Below are positions 14,101-28,500 of a stretch of DNA of 64,000 nucleotides, one piece after another. The notes below the pieces were generated by a model that was given only the letters and a program-made list of their open reading frames with translations, had not been told where the DNA came from and searched no databases. Source of the DNA: Schizochytrium sp. TIO01 (Eukaryota; Sar; Bigyra; Thraustochytrida; Thraustochytriidae); assembly GCA_004764695.1 (NCBI GenBank), contig SMSO01000031.1, positions 1,362,600 to 1,426,599 of the forward strand, given 5' to 3'. Position 1 is the first letter of the stretch. Each line of letters starts with the position of its first letter. Position numbers and translations under genes: made by a program.

Positions 14101-14557
14101 AGGGCACAGCTGGTTGTTTAGTAACAAAGAATCGTTCATTGTTGTATGAAACTGTATTTATTGTGATAAAACTGTTTTCGAATTTACAATTTAAAAAATT
14201 GGCGCGTTATCAATCATCCTGAAGGCCAAGTTGAATACTTGGTAATTCTAATTACTCAATAGTACTATATAGGGTTGAATTAATTGATGTTTGGGAAGGA
14301 GACGCAGCATATAATAAACATTATATGCAATAGCTTGAAAAAATGCTTCAAGCTTAAAGCTAAAGTCAAAGGCTCAGTCAGCTACAAAACAGGAGCTGCT
14401 ACGAAAGCTTGTTCTTTTCGGGTGTTTCTTCTCAACTACATGCAATATTCCCGGTTCAAATTTTAAATTAAAGTGGTAATGACAACGTTTCCTTCTCGAA
14501 ACAATCTTGCATCTTACGAAAAAAGATCATGTATTCATTTTTAATCTAAAAAGGGTT

Positions 14558-14580
14558 AGAAGAACTTTTGTTGTTCTTCT
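14558..14580. repeat. Hairpin, 8-bp stem and 7-base loop
   Basis: AGAAGAAC (14558-14565) and GTTCTTCT (14573-14580) pair perfectly around TTTTGTT. A T-rich tail follows on the + strand. It lies far from any gene, so a terminator role has no support. Confidence 0.6.
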
Positions 14581-17500
14581 TTTTAAATAGAAAAGAAAAC
14601 TTTTAAGATAAAACCTAAATTTAAACGAAGTAAATGAATAATTATGTTTAAAATAGAAACTGCGAAAATATAGCATATATTTTATTCCTCCTTTGACAAA
14701 TTAAAAAAAGCATTCATATACAGACATTTTTTTAATAAATAAAAAAAGCATGCTAGTATAGAAGGTTCGAATATTGCTACTAGGTGTGTTAAAATAAGAG
14801 GCACAAGGGAGCGTAGACACTAATCCTTCTACTTTCTGGTCTAGCCTAGAGCAAGAACCAATTTATTTAAAGAAAAAGAAAAAGAAAGTAGTGAGCAAGA
14901 TAAATTAGTAGCATGTGATAGAAGGAAGGCGAGGCCTGGCGAACAAGCTCAGCTAACCCTCACTCCGCCGAATTAGGCGGTGCTAGACGGTGTCAGTTAA
15001 TTATCGATAAATATTAGTATGTTAGTAGCCAGTGACGCATTCCTTGATTCGACGACGAGGACACACGATAGCTTCAAATGAGCGAGATTTCTAAACGTTG
15101 CTATTTTTACAGTTCACACACCAGCATATATTCAAGTACTCAGACTAATTATTCGGATGGAATATGACTAATCTACTTTAATACAAGACATGTAAAACTT
15201 GAATTACCTGTAATAGTCTGGATATGTTGTAATATTTACACGAAATGTAGTGGATGTTTTGAAAACTAGTTCAGAGTCTTTAAAGTCTAGCGAGTATGCA
15301 AATTTTCAACTAGTGCTCCGTTAGCTCTGTTTCGACTATGGAAGCCTTTCGAAAGATAATAAAGGGAGGGGCAAATTATTTAAAATGTAACATATATGTC
15401 GTGATTCTGGATGGTCCAGTTATGCAAGAGGAACAGTTTTAAACCTCTTCGTCACTCATTCTTCTTACCAACTCCAACGCTTCAGAACAAGGATGAACGA
15501 CTACTCACCACAAAAAGAAAACAGATGTGAATATGCAAAATGCAGCTTCCATTGTTTCTCATTTGAAAGAAAAAAGGACTGCAATCGAAGTGCATCGCTG
15601 TTGGATGATAATTACAAGCTTCAGCTTTGCGTTCAAGATATGCACTGAAAATCAGACGATAACTTTGACAACTAGAGCCCATTAAAAATGATCAAGGGGT
15701 TCTTCCTCCTGTAGTACCCAGCTGTCAGAATGTTGAACCTGGAATATATCACTAGCCGGGAATTACTCAAATAAAATTTAACAATTCCTTCTTCATCCTG
15801 GCGTAGAAGAAGCAGAAACGGAATTAAAACGTAAGAATACTTACTAATTTCACTTTCAATATAATTTTTAATGTTCTAAACAGGCGTACAATTGTGGATC
15901 TCCTTCGTTACGATGCTGGTAACCGCGCATAAGAGTATCTTTTGACTGTCAAGTAGTAGTGGTAGCAGTAGTAATAAATATTAGCCAGCAGCTACACATA
16001 ATCCATGTTTTAAATGAAGGCAAACATATTGTCAATTCATGCTACTAGTAGGCAGGCACCGAAGAAGACCGATGCTCTCGCGCAGCATCTAAGTTCGAGC
16101 TTCAAAGTTGAATAGGTGCTTATTCTGGCAGCGAATGATCAATTATATTTAGAAGCCGTTTTTTAATAAAGTATGAGCCAAGGTATATTCCTATTATATT
16201 AGAGGCTTTGACATACGATGAGCAAATGTGAAATCTATGCACCAATGATGGAGCTTCATGCAACAAAAATGCATGACTTGTTACACCATATAGTGCCAGA
16301 GTAGCTTGATAGATCATCTCGGGACAACGCATTGTTGTTCTCGGCTCGTCATAGCTCAAGTTGATTTTTTAAGAAGGTTCGCACCTGTGCTCCCTTGTCA
16401 CAATAATCAGCAAAAGCGCCCAAGTTCTACAATTAGGCTGCGTCTGCCTTTGCTGCATCTAAATTTACACGACAGTGGTTACTTCAAAATGTGACGACAG
16501 CTTGTTTATCAAACTACTCCTAATGCACCAAACCTGAAAAGCGCTATGAATGGATGGTGTGGTAGTATGAATGAATGGTAGTCTCCAGCGTCGCTTATCC
16601 TCTCTTAACAATTATTTTGATCCGCAAGGAGCAAAATCGTTCATCACAGGTGAATATGGCATTTTTGTGTTTGAGCAAAAAGCACAGGATGAAAACTGTT
16701 CTTTTGTAAAATAAAAACAGCAATTTTACAAAACTGGAAATTTTTGAGGCTTCTTTCTGCCATATCTAGACTCAAAATTATACACTGGTAAGATTAATTG
16801 GTTGGTGAGGGTAGGTATAGCTAAGGTCCCTTTGGTGGTTCAAGCGCTTGAGGCTAGCAGCCTGCGGGCAAGCAAGACTGGAAGTTCTACCGCCATCTCG
16901 TTAGTAGCTATGCAAACATATTTATCCTGGCATTTCTATTTTTTAAATATAATTAAATAGGGAAAAAAGTAGTTTTGAACATATGTTTCATGTCGTATAC
17001 TAATAACACTCGTGGACCTATGAAATATAAAAAGTTGGAGAGGAGGCCCCTTCGCTGTCTGTTCTGGTCCGAATTCCGCATGCTTTTGTGGCACGCGACT
17101 ACTAACCTTGGACGGTGAAATTGAACCGTGAAGGACCGTGGAGAGTTAGTTCTCGGTGCGATAGGATCTGTCATCTGCTCAGGTCCAGCGTGAGCCATGG
17201 TCTTCTCCAGATGGCGCAACGGACGACACGAGGCCGCTGGAGCTTCATGTGTATTCTTCTTTTTCGTTCGGCCTGGAGTGTTCCCTCCTCAAAGCTTGCT
17301 CAATACCGTTGTATATGCTTCGGAGATGCGGATCGGTTTGGTCGCGATCAGCACTTGGGCATGGATCAAATCTAACTGGCTCCGCGATACACGCACTTCC
17401 TGCAGCCTACAAGGAACGCCTGGGTATCGGATCGAAGGGAAAGACACAGTATTGTACAACCAACAACGGTAACTAAGAAGTAAGCAGTTGTTTATACAAT

Positions 17501-20130
17501 TTAAATAAAATGTTATGTTCTGTGATGGGTTTCGGTGTATGCCGTTTCTGATTTTACATTTTTTTTAAATAAAAATACCCCGCATTCTTGCGCGAGTGCG
17601 GCTTTAATAATATTGAGTCCTTCAACCATGCTGTACCGTCCAAAGTAAGGGCATAACTTAAGCAAGCAAGCATAGGAAGCAAATAGAACGAGGCGGGCTT
17701 AGGTGCGTTGGCTATTATTATTATTTATAAGAAAATGTACGAAAATAGGTAGTAGGTGTGGCCCGAGTTTGGCCGAAGCAGCGAGGTATACAGAATATAA
17801 AGCTCGAAGTTGATAGTTAATATAGTTAATAGTTGATAGAGAAGAGAATTTAATTTGTTCTGTAAAATTTAATACTTGTACCTGGACATCTCTTCTAACA
17901 AATGCTGTACACCGTTTGCTTTGCACCTTTCAGAATAGAACCGTGTTTACTTTCCCTGATTCACGTTGGGCATATATATATCAGATTTACAGGAAAACTC
18001 TCTCACACGTCAAATGCAATGGGTTAGAATCTTTTACCTCGGATATGATTTACAGTCGAGAAGAATCAAACGATCAGGGTAGATGAAATAAGGCGGATGG
18101 CCCCCCTTCCGACTAGTTTAAAGTGGATGACCTTGTTCACCTGCCAGAGAGCAATGATTGAAGAAATATTGTACGGTTATATTAAGAAAATTTAAGTCTT
18201 AACAACAGCTCCAGCGACCTGATTTTAGAGATATTGTTAAGATGCCACACTGTGCTGACGTAGTAGACTTCTACTTCAACCAAAATTTTGAAAACAGCTG
18301 TTTAATTTTAAACTATAGGAAAGCAGTGTTCCAACCAGACAAGTACTTCCCAAACAGACGTAATGAACACACTCAGCCAGGCTTCAGAGCCTAGCAGGGT
18401 ACGGAAGCGGATGAGTTATATTACCGCCAGTTTTGTTCATATGGCCGTGACAGCGTAGGAGAATTTCGGCAATTTATTATGTAGTCAGTGATGCCTATTT
18501 ACAAAATTTATTTCACTCTGAAGGAAACTCCTCATGACTTGTGAAGTTTTAAAGAATCTGCCTAATTTCTTAAATCAAAATCTAGTTTGTATGGCAATAC
18601 AAAACTGGTCCTTCATCTTTAGCGCGCAATAAGTGGAAAAAAAAAAACACACAGACTTCATGAATTGCTGGCTCTGATGGTAACATGTTTACACTCCGTC
18701 ATTCTCTCTGCCTATACTATGAGTTAAATTCATCTCTTTTTAAAATCAAACATATTTGCTCAGTTTTCCAAACAAAATAATATTTTTTAAAAAAAACTGG
18801 GGTATAATGTATGTTTTCTTTTTCTTTTTCTTTTTCAAGGAAAATGAATTAATCATTGTAATACATCACAAAAAGAAAGAATTTGTAAATAACGTTAGCT
18901 GTTATAATAATTAAGGTTCTCTTTATGAATGCAAAAAAGACAATGATAACGGTAGAGGGAAAACGTAGGTGAGTCCCCAGCTGTTGTATAGAAAGTGTGT
19001 GGATGTTGATCTTGTCATCATATCCGCGAAAACAAAAACAAAAACATATATTTAAAAAATAAGAAGAAAGGAGCGAGGGGGGAATTAAACGCAAATGTTC
19101 TAATTAAAATGACTTCTTAACACAAGAGAAAGAAAACAAAAGTAAGAGGGTAACAACTTTGATAAAGAAAAAGGGAACTTTAAAAAATAAGGTGGAAAAA
19201 GGAGTGAGTTACTTATTATATGCACGCAAAGAATTGACGCAAAAGCGCTTCTCTGGTGAGAGGACCACAGCAAAGCTTGGAAGTTTCCGCGCTGGTTTTC
19301 TCATGCGCTCCTCAAAATTCGCAGCGCTGACACTGCTGATGCGAATCCTGCGATCGACGCTATTCAAGAGAGAGAGCGGAGCTGAATGGGCGACCTCGAC
19401 GTTGCAAACAACTGGCGTGATGAGCGAAAAAGAAGAACCAGGTGACAAAAAGAGCGCACACGATCGATGAGAGATAGTCTGCAAAGCTGATCCGATTGAT
19501 TTATCGGTGTTTGTTTGTTGTTTGTTTGTTTGTTTGATTATTGCAAACGCCTCATCCAAACTTTGAAGATGTGTGGCTCTTCCATGCGCTCAATAAGGCA
19601 TATTAGTCATAACTACTAGGTACCTAAGTTACTACCTGCCTTGTGACCGTACCTAGTGCGTGCAATCTTGCGGAAGGTTGATCGATGGGACCCTACGTAC
19701 CTTTCTATCAATCGCTTTTATGACTGAGTCCATGCCAGCGAGGTCCGGAACTTTGCAAGGTTCGAGAGATAGTCCTTTTCCCACAGGTTCCATCCAAGGT
19801 AAGACTTCTTCTACTCTGTCTCGGACCACTGTTTCGACACGGGCATTCGCAAACTGAAGAAGGTAGCAAGTAGCTTCATTGGGACTGTGCAGTTTCCAGC
19901 ACTTCGTGGCCACATTTATGCTGGGCTCACCCAATTACTTGCTTGCTTGCTTGCATTCGCTCTGCTAGAAGCACTAAGCAAGAGCTGCAACCTGAAGATC
20001 TATCTAGCTAGCCAGCTATAGCGCTTATGGCAAGCAAGAAACGTACATCAATACACTCAGCAACAACCCAGTCTTCTCTCGTGCCATAAAAGAGCAAATG
20101 CAAACAGGTACCTGCTGCTTTCACCATGGG

Positions 20131-22400
20131 TGAGTTGGTGGTGGGTCTGGGTAGTTGTCGTGATATCGTGCGTAAGAAAGTTAACACTCAGGCATCCATC
20201 CACACCACCAGGCATCGTTAAGGCTGGCATGACTCCTCTCGAGGCGCGTGTGCGTCACTTATACATGCATGCATGCATGTATGGATGCATGTATGTAAGT
20301 ATATATATATGCATATATGTATGACTTTGGTCCTGAGAAAAGAAGGCTGATATTGTTGATGAGTGAGTCATCTTTGGACTGCTCAATTGACCAGTTTAGG
20401 AGCTGTGACTCTTTCGGTTCCTAGAGACACAATCTATTCCACCTGTACCTTTTCTCTACCAAACAGGCTCGGGTAATATCGGTACTAGGTACCAGTTGGT
20501 TGGTTATTTGCTGTTCGATCGAGATATGGCTGAGGAAAGAGGCCCTGGAAGGAGTGTAACCTGGGTGGAAAGACACACCTGGTCGCACCATAGCAGACAA
20601 GTAGGTACCTGAGCAGTATTGGAGCTCTTTGTAACACGGAGAAAGCTTCGTCTAGGTTGGTTTGCCTTTTATTCCAACGAATCAGCAGGGAGTCGAAGGT
20701 TTTCAGTTAGCGATCTTTTATATATATATATATTTATTTTATTTTATTTTAATTGTAGAAGGGGTTTTAAAACATTACTCTATTTTAGAACATAGTAATA
20801 GTATGTACTACCTAGTTCTATCTCTGAACCTTTTGAATACCAGGTGCAGCCAAAAGCTATAAACAAACATGTTTGTTTGTCAGGCTTCACTGCTCACTCA
20901 AGTTTCGTATCTATATACTTGGGAAAGCTGAATGTTTGGTACGTAAATTTTGGAAAAGATCAGTTTAAGTGGAATTATTCTCGCAACGAAAAGAGTGCAA
21001 GAAGAAGGAGTTTGTTGGTATGAATCAGACAGTTAGTACCTTCTTTTTTCTTTTTCTTGTTTCATCTCTACAACTACTAGTAGCCGAAAAGAAAAGAAGA
21101 AAAGAAAAAGACTGAAACTGTTGGCTTCTTCAACATCTTATCACGGATGCTTACATCTTTCTTTCCTTGAAGCACCTTCATCACCCAACCCTATTGTAAT
21201 AAGGCCTTCTGCTTTGCACATACAGTTTTACGGGGCCCGCGCCTACCTTGAAACCAGAAGTCCATAATAGTGTAGAAAAGTGGCAAAATAGCAAAATCGA
21301 CGGTCCCAAGATTATCTATCCCCTTTCAAGTTGAGGAACACTTCTTCCCATCTTAAACAAAGGTAAGATTTCATTTTTAGGTACAAATACAGTGACCAAA
21401 AATTATAATATAAAAAAGTACTTCACAGCAGTGTTTTTCTTTTCTAAATTAACATAAGAACAAATTGCTTTAAAGTGATGTTCTGAAATCCCAACAACAA
21501 ACATAGATAGACAATCGAAATCACTACCTCGTTTAACAATCTCTGTCAAGGGCCGAGTAGAAATGGCTCAGGAACAAGCGCGTGAAACCTCTATCAAAAG
21601 ACTCTATGAAGCACATTATAAATACCTATATATGATGGATTTAATATGTTCTATTGAAGGCAAAGGATAGGAACAGAATTCCTCAACAGAAATTCGGGAC
21701 TTCCTTGCGACATTCAGATGTTAGAAAGACTTATCATTGGGCCTGATGCTCTACCTTTAAGACTTGGTATCACAGTTTGGTTTTAACAGTGCATCACGAT
21801 GATATCAAAGCTTATGATACTTATGGTAGAGGAAACTTCATCACTTCAAAGCAATCTTAAGGATCGCTCTTAATTTTGCTGTTCGACCTAGGTTTTAAAC
21901 TCGGTGCTCTGCAAATGACTATCCAGTTATTTTTAAACGCACGAAATTTATGTGTGTATTCTCACATTTTGCAGCTTATACTGAGTGCGCGCTGAGAGGG
22001 CGCGCTTAAGCGTTTGATATTGCCCAATGAATATAAATAGTTACCTTATTATACATACATAATAAGTATATTTCCTCCATAAACAAATGTAGAGGAATTT
22101 CTATCAAGCTTGAGATAGTTTTGAACTTAATAGTCCTTGAATGATGCGAATAAAGCAATTCATTAAAACCCATTCTTCTTTCATCGTGTTAAAGACCAAA
22201 AGATGAATTATTAATTGTTTAGCTGAAAGTTAACCTATTTATAAGATTTTTTTTTTAATGTTTTTAAAAGTAGAAACTAATATGCTGCCCTGATCTTTAA
22301 CAGACAAAAAGATGGTTTTTACTAGGAAGACTAGTTTTAAAGCTAGAGCACTCCTTTATCACTGAAGAGTTGTGAATGTATGAAGCAGTTGATCATTCAT
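20131..22400. other. Gene-free stretch with alternating purine-pyrimidine tract
   Basis: No supportable gene. It begins with a tract of ATGC and TA steps (20263-20325). TAGGTACC-type words recur at 20483-20610. Polypyrimidine and polypurine runs lie at about 21045-21110. The rest is ordinary AT-rich sequence. Confidence 0.6.
20263..20280. repeat. 18-bp perfect palindrome of ATGC steps
   Basis: ACATGCATGCATGCATGT is its own reverse complement. It is followed by GGATGCATGTATG and a TATATATATGCATATATG tract. Such alternating purine-pyrimidine DNA can extrude cruciforms or adopt Z-form, but no function is shown here. Confidence 0.85.
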
Positions 22401-25400
22401 ATAAACAACTACGAAATACTTGCAAAAAGAAATTCTTCTATACTGTTTTGTTAAATAAATAACTAAATAATAAATAAAAACCATTACGATATTAAAAAAA
22501 AAAAAGTTGTAAAAATAAAATAAAAACTATTAAATGATATTCTTATTATTCAAAAATCATAAAAAGTACATATAATCTTATAAAATTAAAAATATATTGA
22601 ACACAAGGGAAACAACAAACCTCCTTTTATGGTAAACCCAGATATGCCGACCAGTGCATTGATTGAGTAGCGTGCTTCAACCGAGAAATCACTCTCTTAT
22701 GGTCATCAAGAATACAGAACGAAGGGGTTGATTGTTTCACAGGTTTAGATTAATCACCATTTCTCTTTCTTCAGAGTAGATTTGAAAAGTGACGAAGTAT
22801 GAAGCACTGAGACAACCTCTCACCACTACTGATTTCCACAGAACTTGTTGAAGCGCAGGCCTCTGCTCTGTATCGTGATAATCAGATTGGTTCTACATAT
22901 TCGAAAATGCTCACTGCTGGTAGCTTACTGGTCCGTCTCACAGTTCACTCGCAAATTAAAAAACCTTACTGTACGAACGTGACTTGTAATGCAAAGCACT
23001 GGTTTCTTGTAGTATTCCTTTTTCCTAAAGTCCGTTTTATTTCAAATATTTAGATTTTATAATAGGATTTGTGAAAGAGTCATTTACCAATTCTTCTGCA
23101 TTTTTTAAATTCTTATTTCCCGATATACCTTTAAAAAGTTGTGGGGAATACTAAACACTGTAGAAAATGTTATAACTAAATTATTATCCCGCCCGATATG
23201 TGTTTTGAGTAACATAAGTAAATAAAGATAAACAACTTACTTAATTAATAAATATATTAAAAATAATTATATTTATTAAATTTAGCCCATAAAAGAATAT
23301 AATTATCCACATGACTTCTTTGTCTCCATCTGTAATGATTGTTTCCTGCTTTGACTACGTTCATGTGTGATCAAGAGATTTTATTACCGAGAAAATTCGT
23401 TACCACCTAAGACAATAAGCATTGGCGTCGACTGCTCATTGCAACGGTGCCAAGTACTAAGGGAACGTCATTTCAAGTTTTTTTGTTAATCATTAAATAA
23501 ATAAGAGCTACAATCATTTTTACAGGAATTGTTCGGAAAAGGTGATGCTATCCTATCTTTTGGAGAGCTAGCTATATGCGGTTACGCTTCTGCAACAACT
23601 TATGAGTACCTTGTGCAGGTTGAAAGTATTTGAATAATTATCTATATTATAAAGGCTATCGTAGACAACATGACGCTTTATAAATTGCAAGTTTATAACT
23701 TTCGCGATGAAAAGCATGAAAGATACGAAATGGATGGATGCTCCGGAGAAATGAGTCCTACCATACTCTTCTCCACCACAAATTTACTGTATTTGTATAG
23801 CATACTACCCATACCCAAATGCTAGTGGTGCGAAAACTCCCTGAACAAGAAAAAAGTACTCTTGAAAATCATCTTCAAAACTTACTTTGAAGTCCTCTTT
23901 CCTTCTAAGATTTAATGAAGTCGAATATAATATTGCAAATCGTAAGGTTCTTGTCGCGTGCCTCGTTCTGTCGACTTAGCAACGGCCTTCACTTTCTTCC
24001 ACTCAGCCTCATGGTGACTGGTGGGTTTCTTCTGCGTTTGCACCCTCCAGTCCTAAGTGTGTTATTCTCCAAGTCAAACACTTCACTTCATGTTTAAATC
24101 AGAAAAAGGTTCTCACTTTATAAAATACATTCCTCCTTTTCAGGGCATATTGATATATTTGCAATCACCGAAATTGATTTTAGTTAGCAATTATTTAAGG
24201 GCTGTTAAAAGGTTTCATCCAAGGTTAATTTATTTGTTGATTTGAAATTATTAATTTAAAAAATAGTTAAATTTGAAAGAACTGGCCTTTAACTAGCGGG
24301 GGTGAGTGAACGATATAGGTTTAAATACTCTTTACACATAATCTTTAGATTTATTTTTAAAATATGTAATCATTACTGTATGAAGAAGTCATTATATCCC
24401 AAGCACTTTCACTTCGCTCATACCTGGTAACGAGATTATACAGGTTAAATCTATCGAGAATGATAGTATATCTAAGTAGATAACAATACCTTCGTAAATA
24501 TATGAACACATGGATTCGAACATAAACAAGATCACGCCTCCCCTTATTTCGGTTGTTCTTTCGCGTGAGTTAAATCAGAAGGGTCAAGAAAGGACCTTGA
24601 GAAAGGCGAAATAGAAAAACAGTGGAGGATTTATTTTCATTTAATCATATGTAAACAAATGCAGTACGCGTACCATACTTTTCACTCGAAGCTTCTTGCC
24701 CAAATGTGCGACTAACGTGTATTTATTCCACTCAAGTGTCCAAACGGCCTTATACATCATTGCCACTTACGGCTTCTTCTTGCTTTATTTCCTTCATTTG
24801 CAAGCCACTTATTAGACACATTATTTATTTTCCAGCCTTGCTTGAAGCAACATGAACAATCACTGATTCCTTTAGAGCTTTACAAAACGTTTCGTCGAGA
24901 GTATCTCAAGAGACACGAGTTCATAGAAAATTCTACATAGAGAAGCAATCACCAAACTCGCCCCTTGAACAAGTGATACATTTTGAATAATTGACTTATG
25001 ATTTATTTACTAGGGTGATAAGAAAGGCGTTTTGTTGCCGATAATGATTGAATGAAGTTGTTCAACACAGAATAGATCTATTCAAGGGGCGCATTTTCCT
25101 GAAATCAGTGAATTGGTGGAGACTAGTTCTAAATGATATTTGCTTGTTTACTTACCCTTTAAAATTAAGTTTGAACTACCCTCCCACACCAACATTATCA
25201 AGAATTGTTCATTTCCTCAATGGAACATCAAAAGAGATCTCATATGTTCTATTTATATTTTCAAATAGATACTTCATCAGAGGCCACCACTGCTGAATAA
25301 TTACCAAGTTTAACAGGATACATTATTCTGTAGTCTAAATCCATATTTGAAGTGATTTTTAATAAAATGGTACTAGATTTAAACATGTTTAATGAAGAGT

Positions 25401-25500
25401 TGCTCTGCTTTCCCAAATTAGGCGAGGTAAAGTAAACTATAACGCAGAGTAGCATACTAGATAGAAAGGGTATATATATTCCCCCTCAAGTATGCATTTA
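22401..25500. other. Very AT-rich core of the desert
   Basis: Hand counts give 27 G/C in 180 bases (15%) for 22441-22620 and 4 in 60 (7%) for 23221-23280. TAAA and AATA tetranucleotide steps and A runs dominate. Open frames are at most about 80 codons and unrecognised. This is the longest concentration of low-GC sequence in the window and the natural focus for an AT-dependent chromosomal function such as a centromere or replication origin. That role is inference. Confidence 0.6.
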
Positions 25501-28500
25501 TAATCTGCTGTAGTAGTCTTTGCACCTCTAGTAATGCTTTGTTCGGGGCTTTAGAAGTATAACAATCTCTTTCTTTCTACGATTGCAAATGCATATTCAT
25601 TCATTCTGGAGCTCTTCAAATTTAACTTTTAAGCTTCAAATTTGTCAAAAAGGTGTCAATGCGTATGATGCATTGTCTGCAAATGTAGATCCTCTTTACT
25701 CAAAAATACAAAGCATCTTGAATAATATCTTCAACTACATGTTTTATGCGGAACATGGGGAACTTTTTAAAGTTCTATCGGCTCGTCACAGAAACTAATA
25801 TGCCTCGTCACAACTCTTTTACGTCGAAACTAATGGAAATAAATGTTTCAGTGACAGTTTAAAAATTAAATAAAAATTAAGTTAGTTGGCTGATGATGGT
25901 GCTTCTAGAATCATCTTCAATTCATTTACATGTTATTAATTGTTGAACGGGGAGGGGAGTGTTATCTGTTGTGACGTGGCGGCCGCCATTGGAAATGGCT
26001 TCCAACTTAGATGTTTGTCGACGTGATAGTGTCGAGATTGAGGAAGGCAGTGGTGAGCTGCAGCGTAAAGGGACCGTTTGGCACATTCTGAGGTTTTTCT
26101 TTTGGTTTCTTTGTGCAAACGCAGAAACGAGCGGAACTGCAGTATCCCCCAAACGTTTGCTGCGAAATTGGTAAGCGTCTATGCTCACATTGAAGACTAG
26201 TTTCTATAATACTTCCTATGCAAGACAAGCAGGAGTGCTAGGTTCGTTTATGTTCTCCAGTTAATTGGAAGTAGAGGGACTATAAAACCTTTTTTTTTTT
26301 CAACAGAAATATAACAATGTATTTTACACCTTGGGTTAAAAAAGAAAATCAGAAACGGTTCTTAGTTCTTAGTCTGTTTTCTTTTTCTTTTTTAAATTCT
26401 ACGTGGATGATGAATGTTTTTTTAATGTAATCTCAAGTTTCATTTTCAAACGTTTCAATGAAAGGGTTCTCGAGGCCAACAAAGTTCACTCTTCTCGTAA
26501 CTAAAATAATGAGCATATTACCATGAATTGATAAAAACAACCCAAATCGTCCAAACTCAATTAGACCTTTCTTCCCGAATACAGCACCTATATAGGTATT
26601 TGCGAGGTGCCTGGAGACGTCGGAAGGTAGTTTGAAGTGATCCGAGTTGAACCGCTGAAGGCTTCTTTTTGGACAGCATGAGGGTGTCTCTTCGAATGTG
26701 AAAAGACCATTCGTGAATCTACCAGTATTGGGACCGGGCTAAGAGAAGCAGAGAAGAACTAGGAGCAGAGCTATTAAGTGCAAGTGCGGACGCAAAGAAG
26801 AGATAATGGAGCTCCGCGATTGGACCAGATCGTGTTCCCGGAGGACCTGACTCGAAGGAAAGAAAGCAACAAGAAGCAGTAAATAGCAATATGATGTATG
26901 GGACCGTTTGGACACTTGAGTGGAATAAGTACTAGTCAGTCGCACATTTGGGCAAGAAGCTTCGAGTGAAAAGTGGTACGCATACTGCATTTGTTTATAT
27001 AAAGACCAAATGAAAAGAATTCCGCAACTGTGAATAATACAACACCAGGATAATGCGAAAGCCAGAAGGTGCGTTGAGTTCTTGATATTGTTACTGATAG
27101 TAGTCAAGTTGGCAGAACTGGGGCACCTGGGTCCCCAGTAAGGTCTGCCAATAGAGAAAAGCCAGCCTGTTTGGGTTGCTATAGCAAAGGTCCTCAAAGG
27201 TTCGAAGCAACTTTTGTTCCTGCTCATGGAGAACTACCTAACCTATATACCGTTGGCCCTGGAAAGGAGGAGTACACCTCAAGAACGCACGTCCTCTCTC
27301 ATCGCTCATGCTCCGTGAGCCTTGAGATTTGTTTGTGTGAGGCAGATAATCTCTCAGGAGAGTCAGAGAAGGTTATGATCCCTTTCTTTTCTTGTTTTTT
27401 TTTTTTTTTTTTTTTTTTTAAATATGAAACGAATAATTAATTCTTCCGACTTAATGTAGTGAGTGATATAGGTAACGTCAGTGGCCCTCGTAGCATATGC
27501 ACCCATTCTTCGAGATTTCGATTAGTTAGTTACGCATTTCATCAAACTTAAACAATCTTGAGTACGATATCAAAGTAATTATATACTCTATCCAATGCCA
27601 AGTTCTTATTGCACATAACACACATTTCACGAACCCCAGGTGACTCTCCAGCGAAGCTAAATCATAAAGGTCCTTACTGGATCATGAATGGAAAGTCTAA
27701 TGGTGCTGACAGGTACGATATTGTTCCCCCATCACTTCTGTAGTTAGTGGAAGGTTCATAATACTTTGTTCTATCCAAAACTAAACATTTACAGATACTC
27801 CTAATTATCAAAAGTTGATTTCTTTTGAAGTTCAAACTCAAACGACCGGAATGTTCGTTATTTAGTATATACCATCTCGCAATATATAAACACATTTATA
27901 GACTGCTGTTCTACCTCTTAGGACAGCTTGTCTACATATCATATAAAATCAAAAGATCACTTCATTCGAACAGGCCCAAGCTATCATACCCTCAAGACTG
28001 GAGTACCTCTTCAAACTCTTGAAATTCTCTCGTTATACTTCTCCTCGCTTTCTACTTCACACGTTAGTGCATCTCTTGAAAAAAAAACCAAAAAACTTAT
28101 GCACCTGACCAAGAGTATTCGCTTTTTCAGTGTCAAAGCTCTCAAAACCAGAGTACTGTGTTCTTTGACTTCGCGAATTTACTATCATAGAAGGTCCTAG
28201 CAAAATCTTATGACTTGTATTTTCTTCATTGTATCCTGCAATGACATAATATATCGAGCTTGGGAGGGGAGGACTTCCTTGCGTTTGTGACATCTTGTGT
28301 CGACATGCGCTTTCTTTGTTTACTGAATTGAAGAGCAGCCTTCATTTTCTCCTGCGGGCCCAATTGAAGTGTTTATCGTATTTATTGTTCATTCCACTTT
28401 TCAAGAAATCAGGTACGTAGACTCCCGATCTGGAAACCTTGGAAGAGAGAAGAGAATTCATATTATCTTACTTTTAAAAATTGAATACTATAAAATAATA

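Larger units (their letters stand above)
10341..20130. other. Gene-free AT-rich DNA
   Basis: No supportable gene. The longest frames (107-116 codons at 12414-12761, 13119-13495 and 19209-19559) overlap others on the opposite strand and resemble nothing I know. The AT-rich island 14581-14760 has 35 G/C in 180 bases (19%). Other contents are a hairpin with an 8-bp stem at 14558-14580, a GTA run near 15955-15980, a TTTCTT run near 18811-18835, TTTG runs at 19504-19538 and a TTGC run near 19936-19952. Confidence 0.65.

Noticed and set aside
24505-24530. tRNA B-box-like word (TTCGAATC on the - strand)
   Set aside because: The bases around it do not form a T-stem, and no matching acceptor or anticodon arm is present.
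26739-27227. 162-codon frame with an ATG on the - strand
   Set aside because: No recognisable domain, and roughly one chance frame of this size is expected in 46 kb of this composition.
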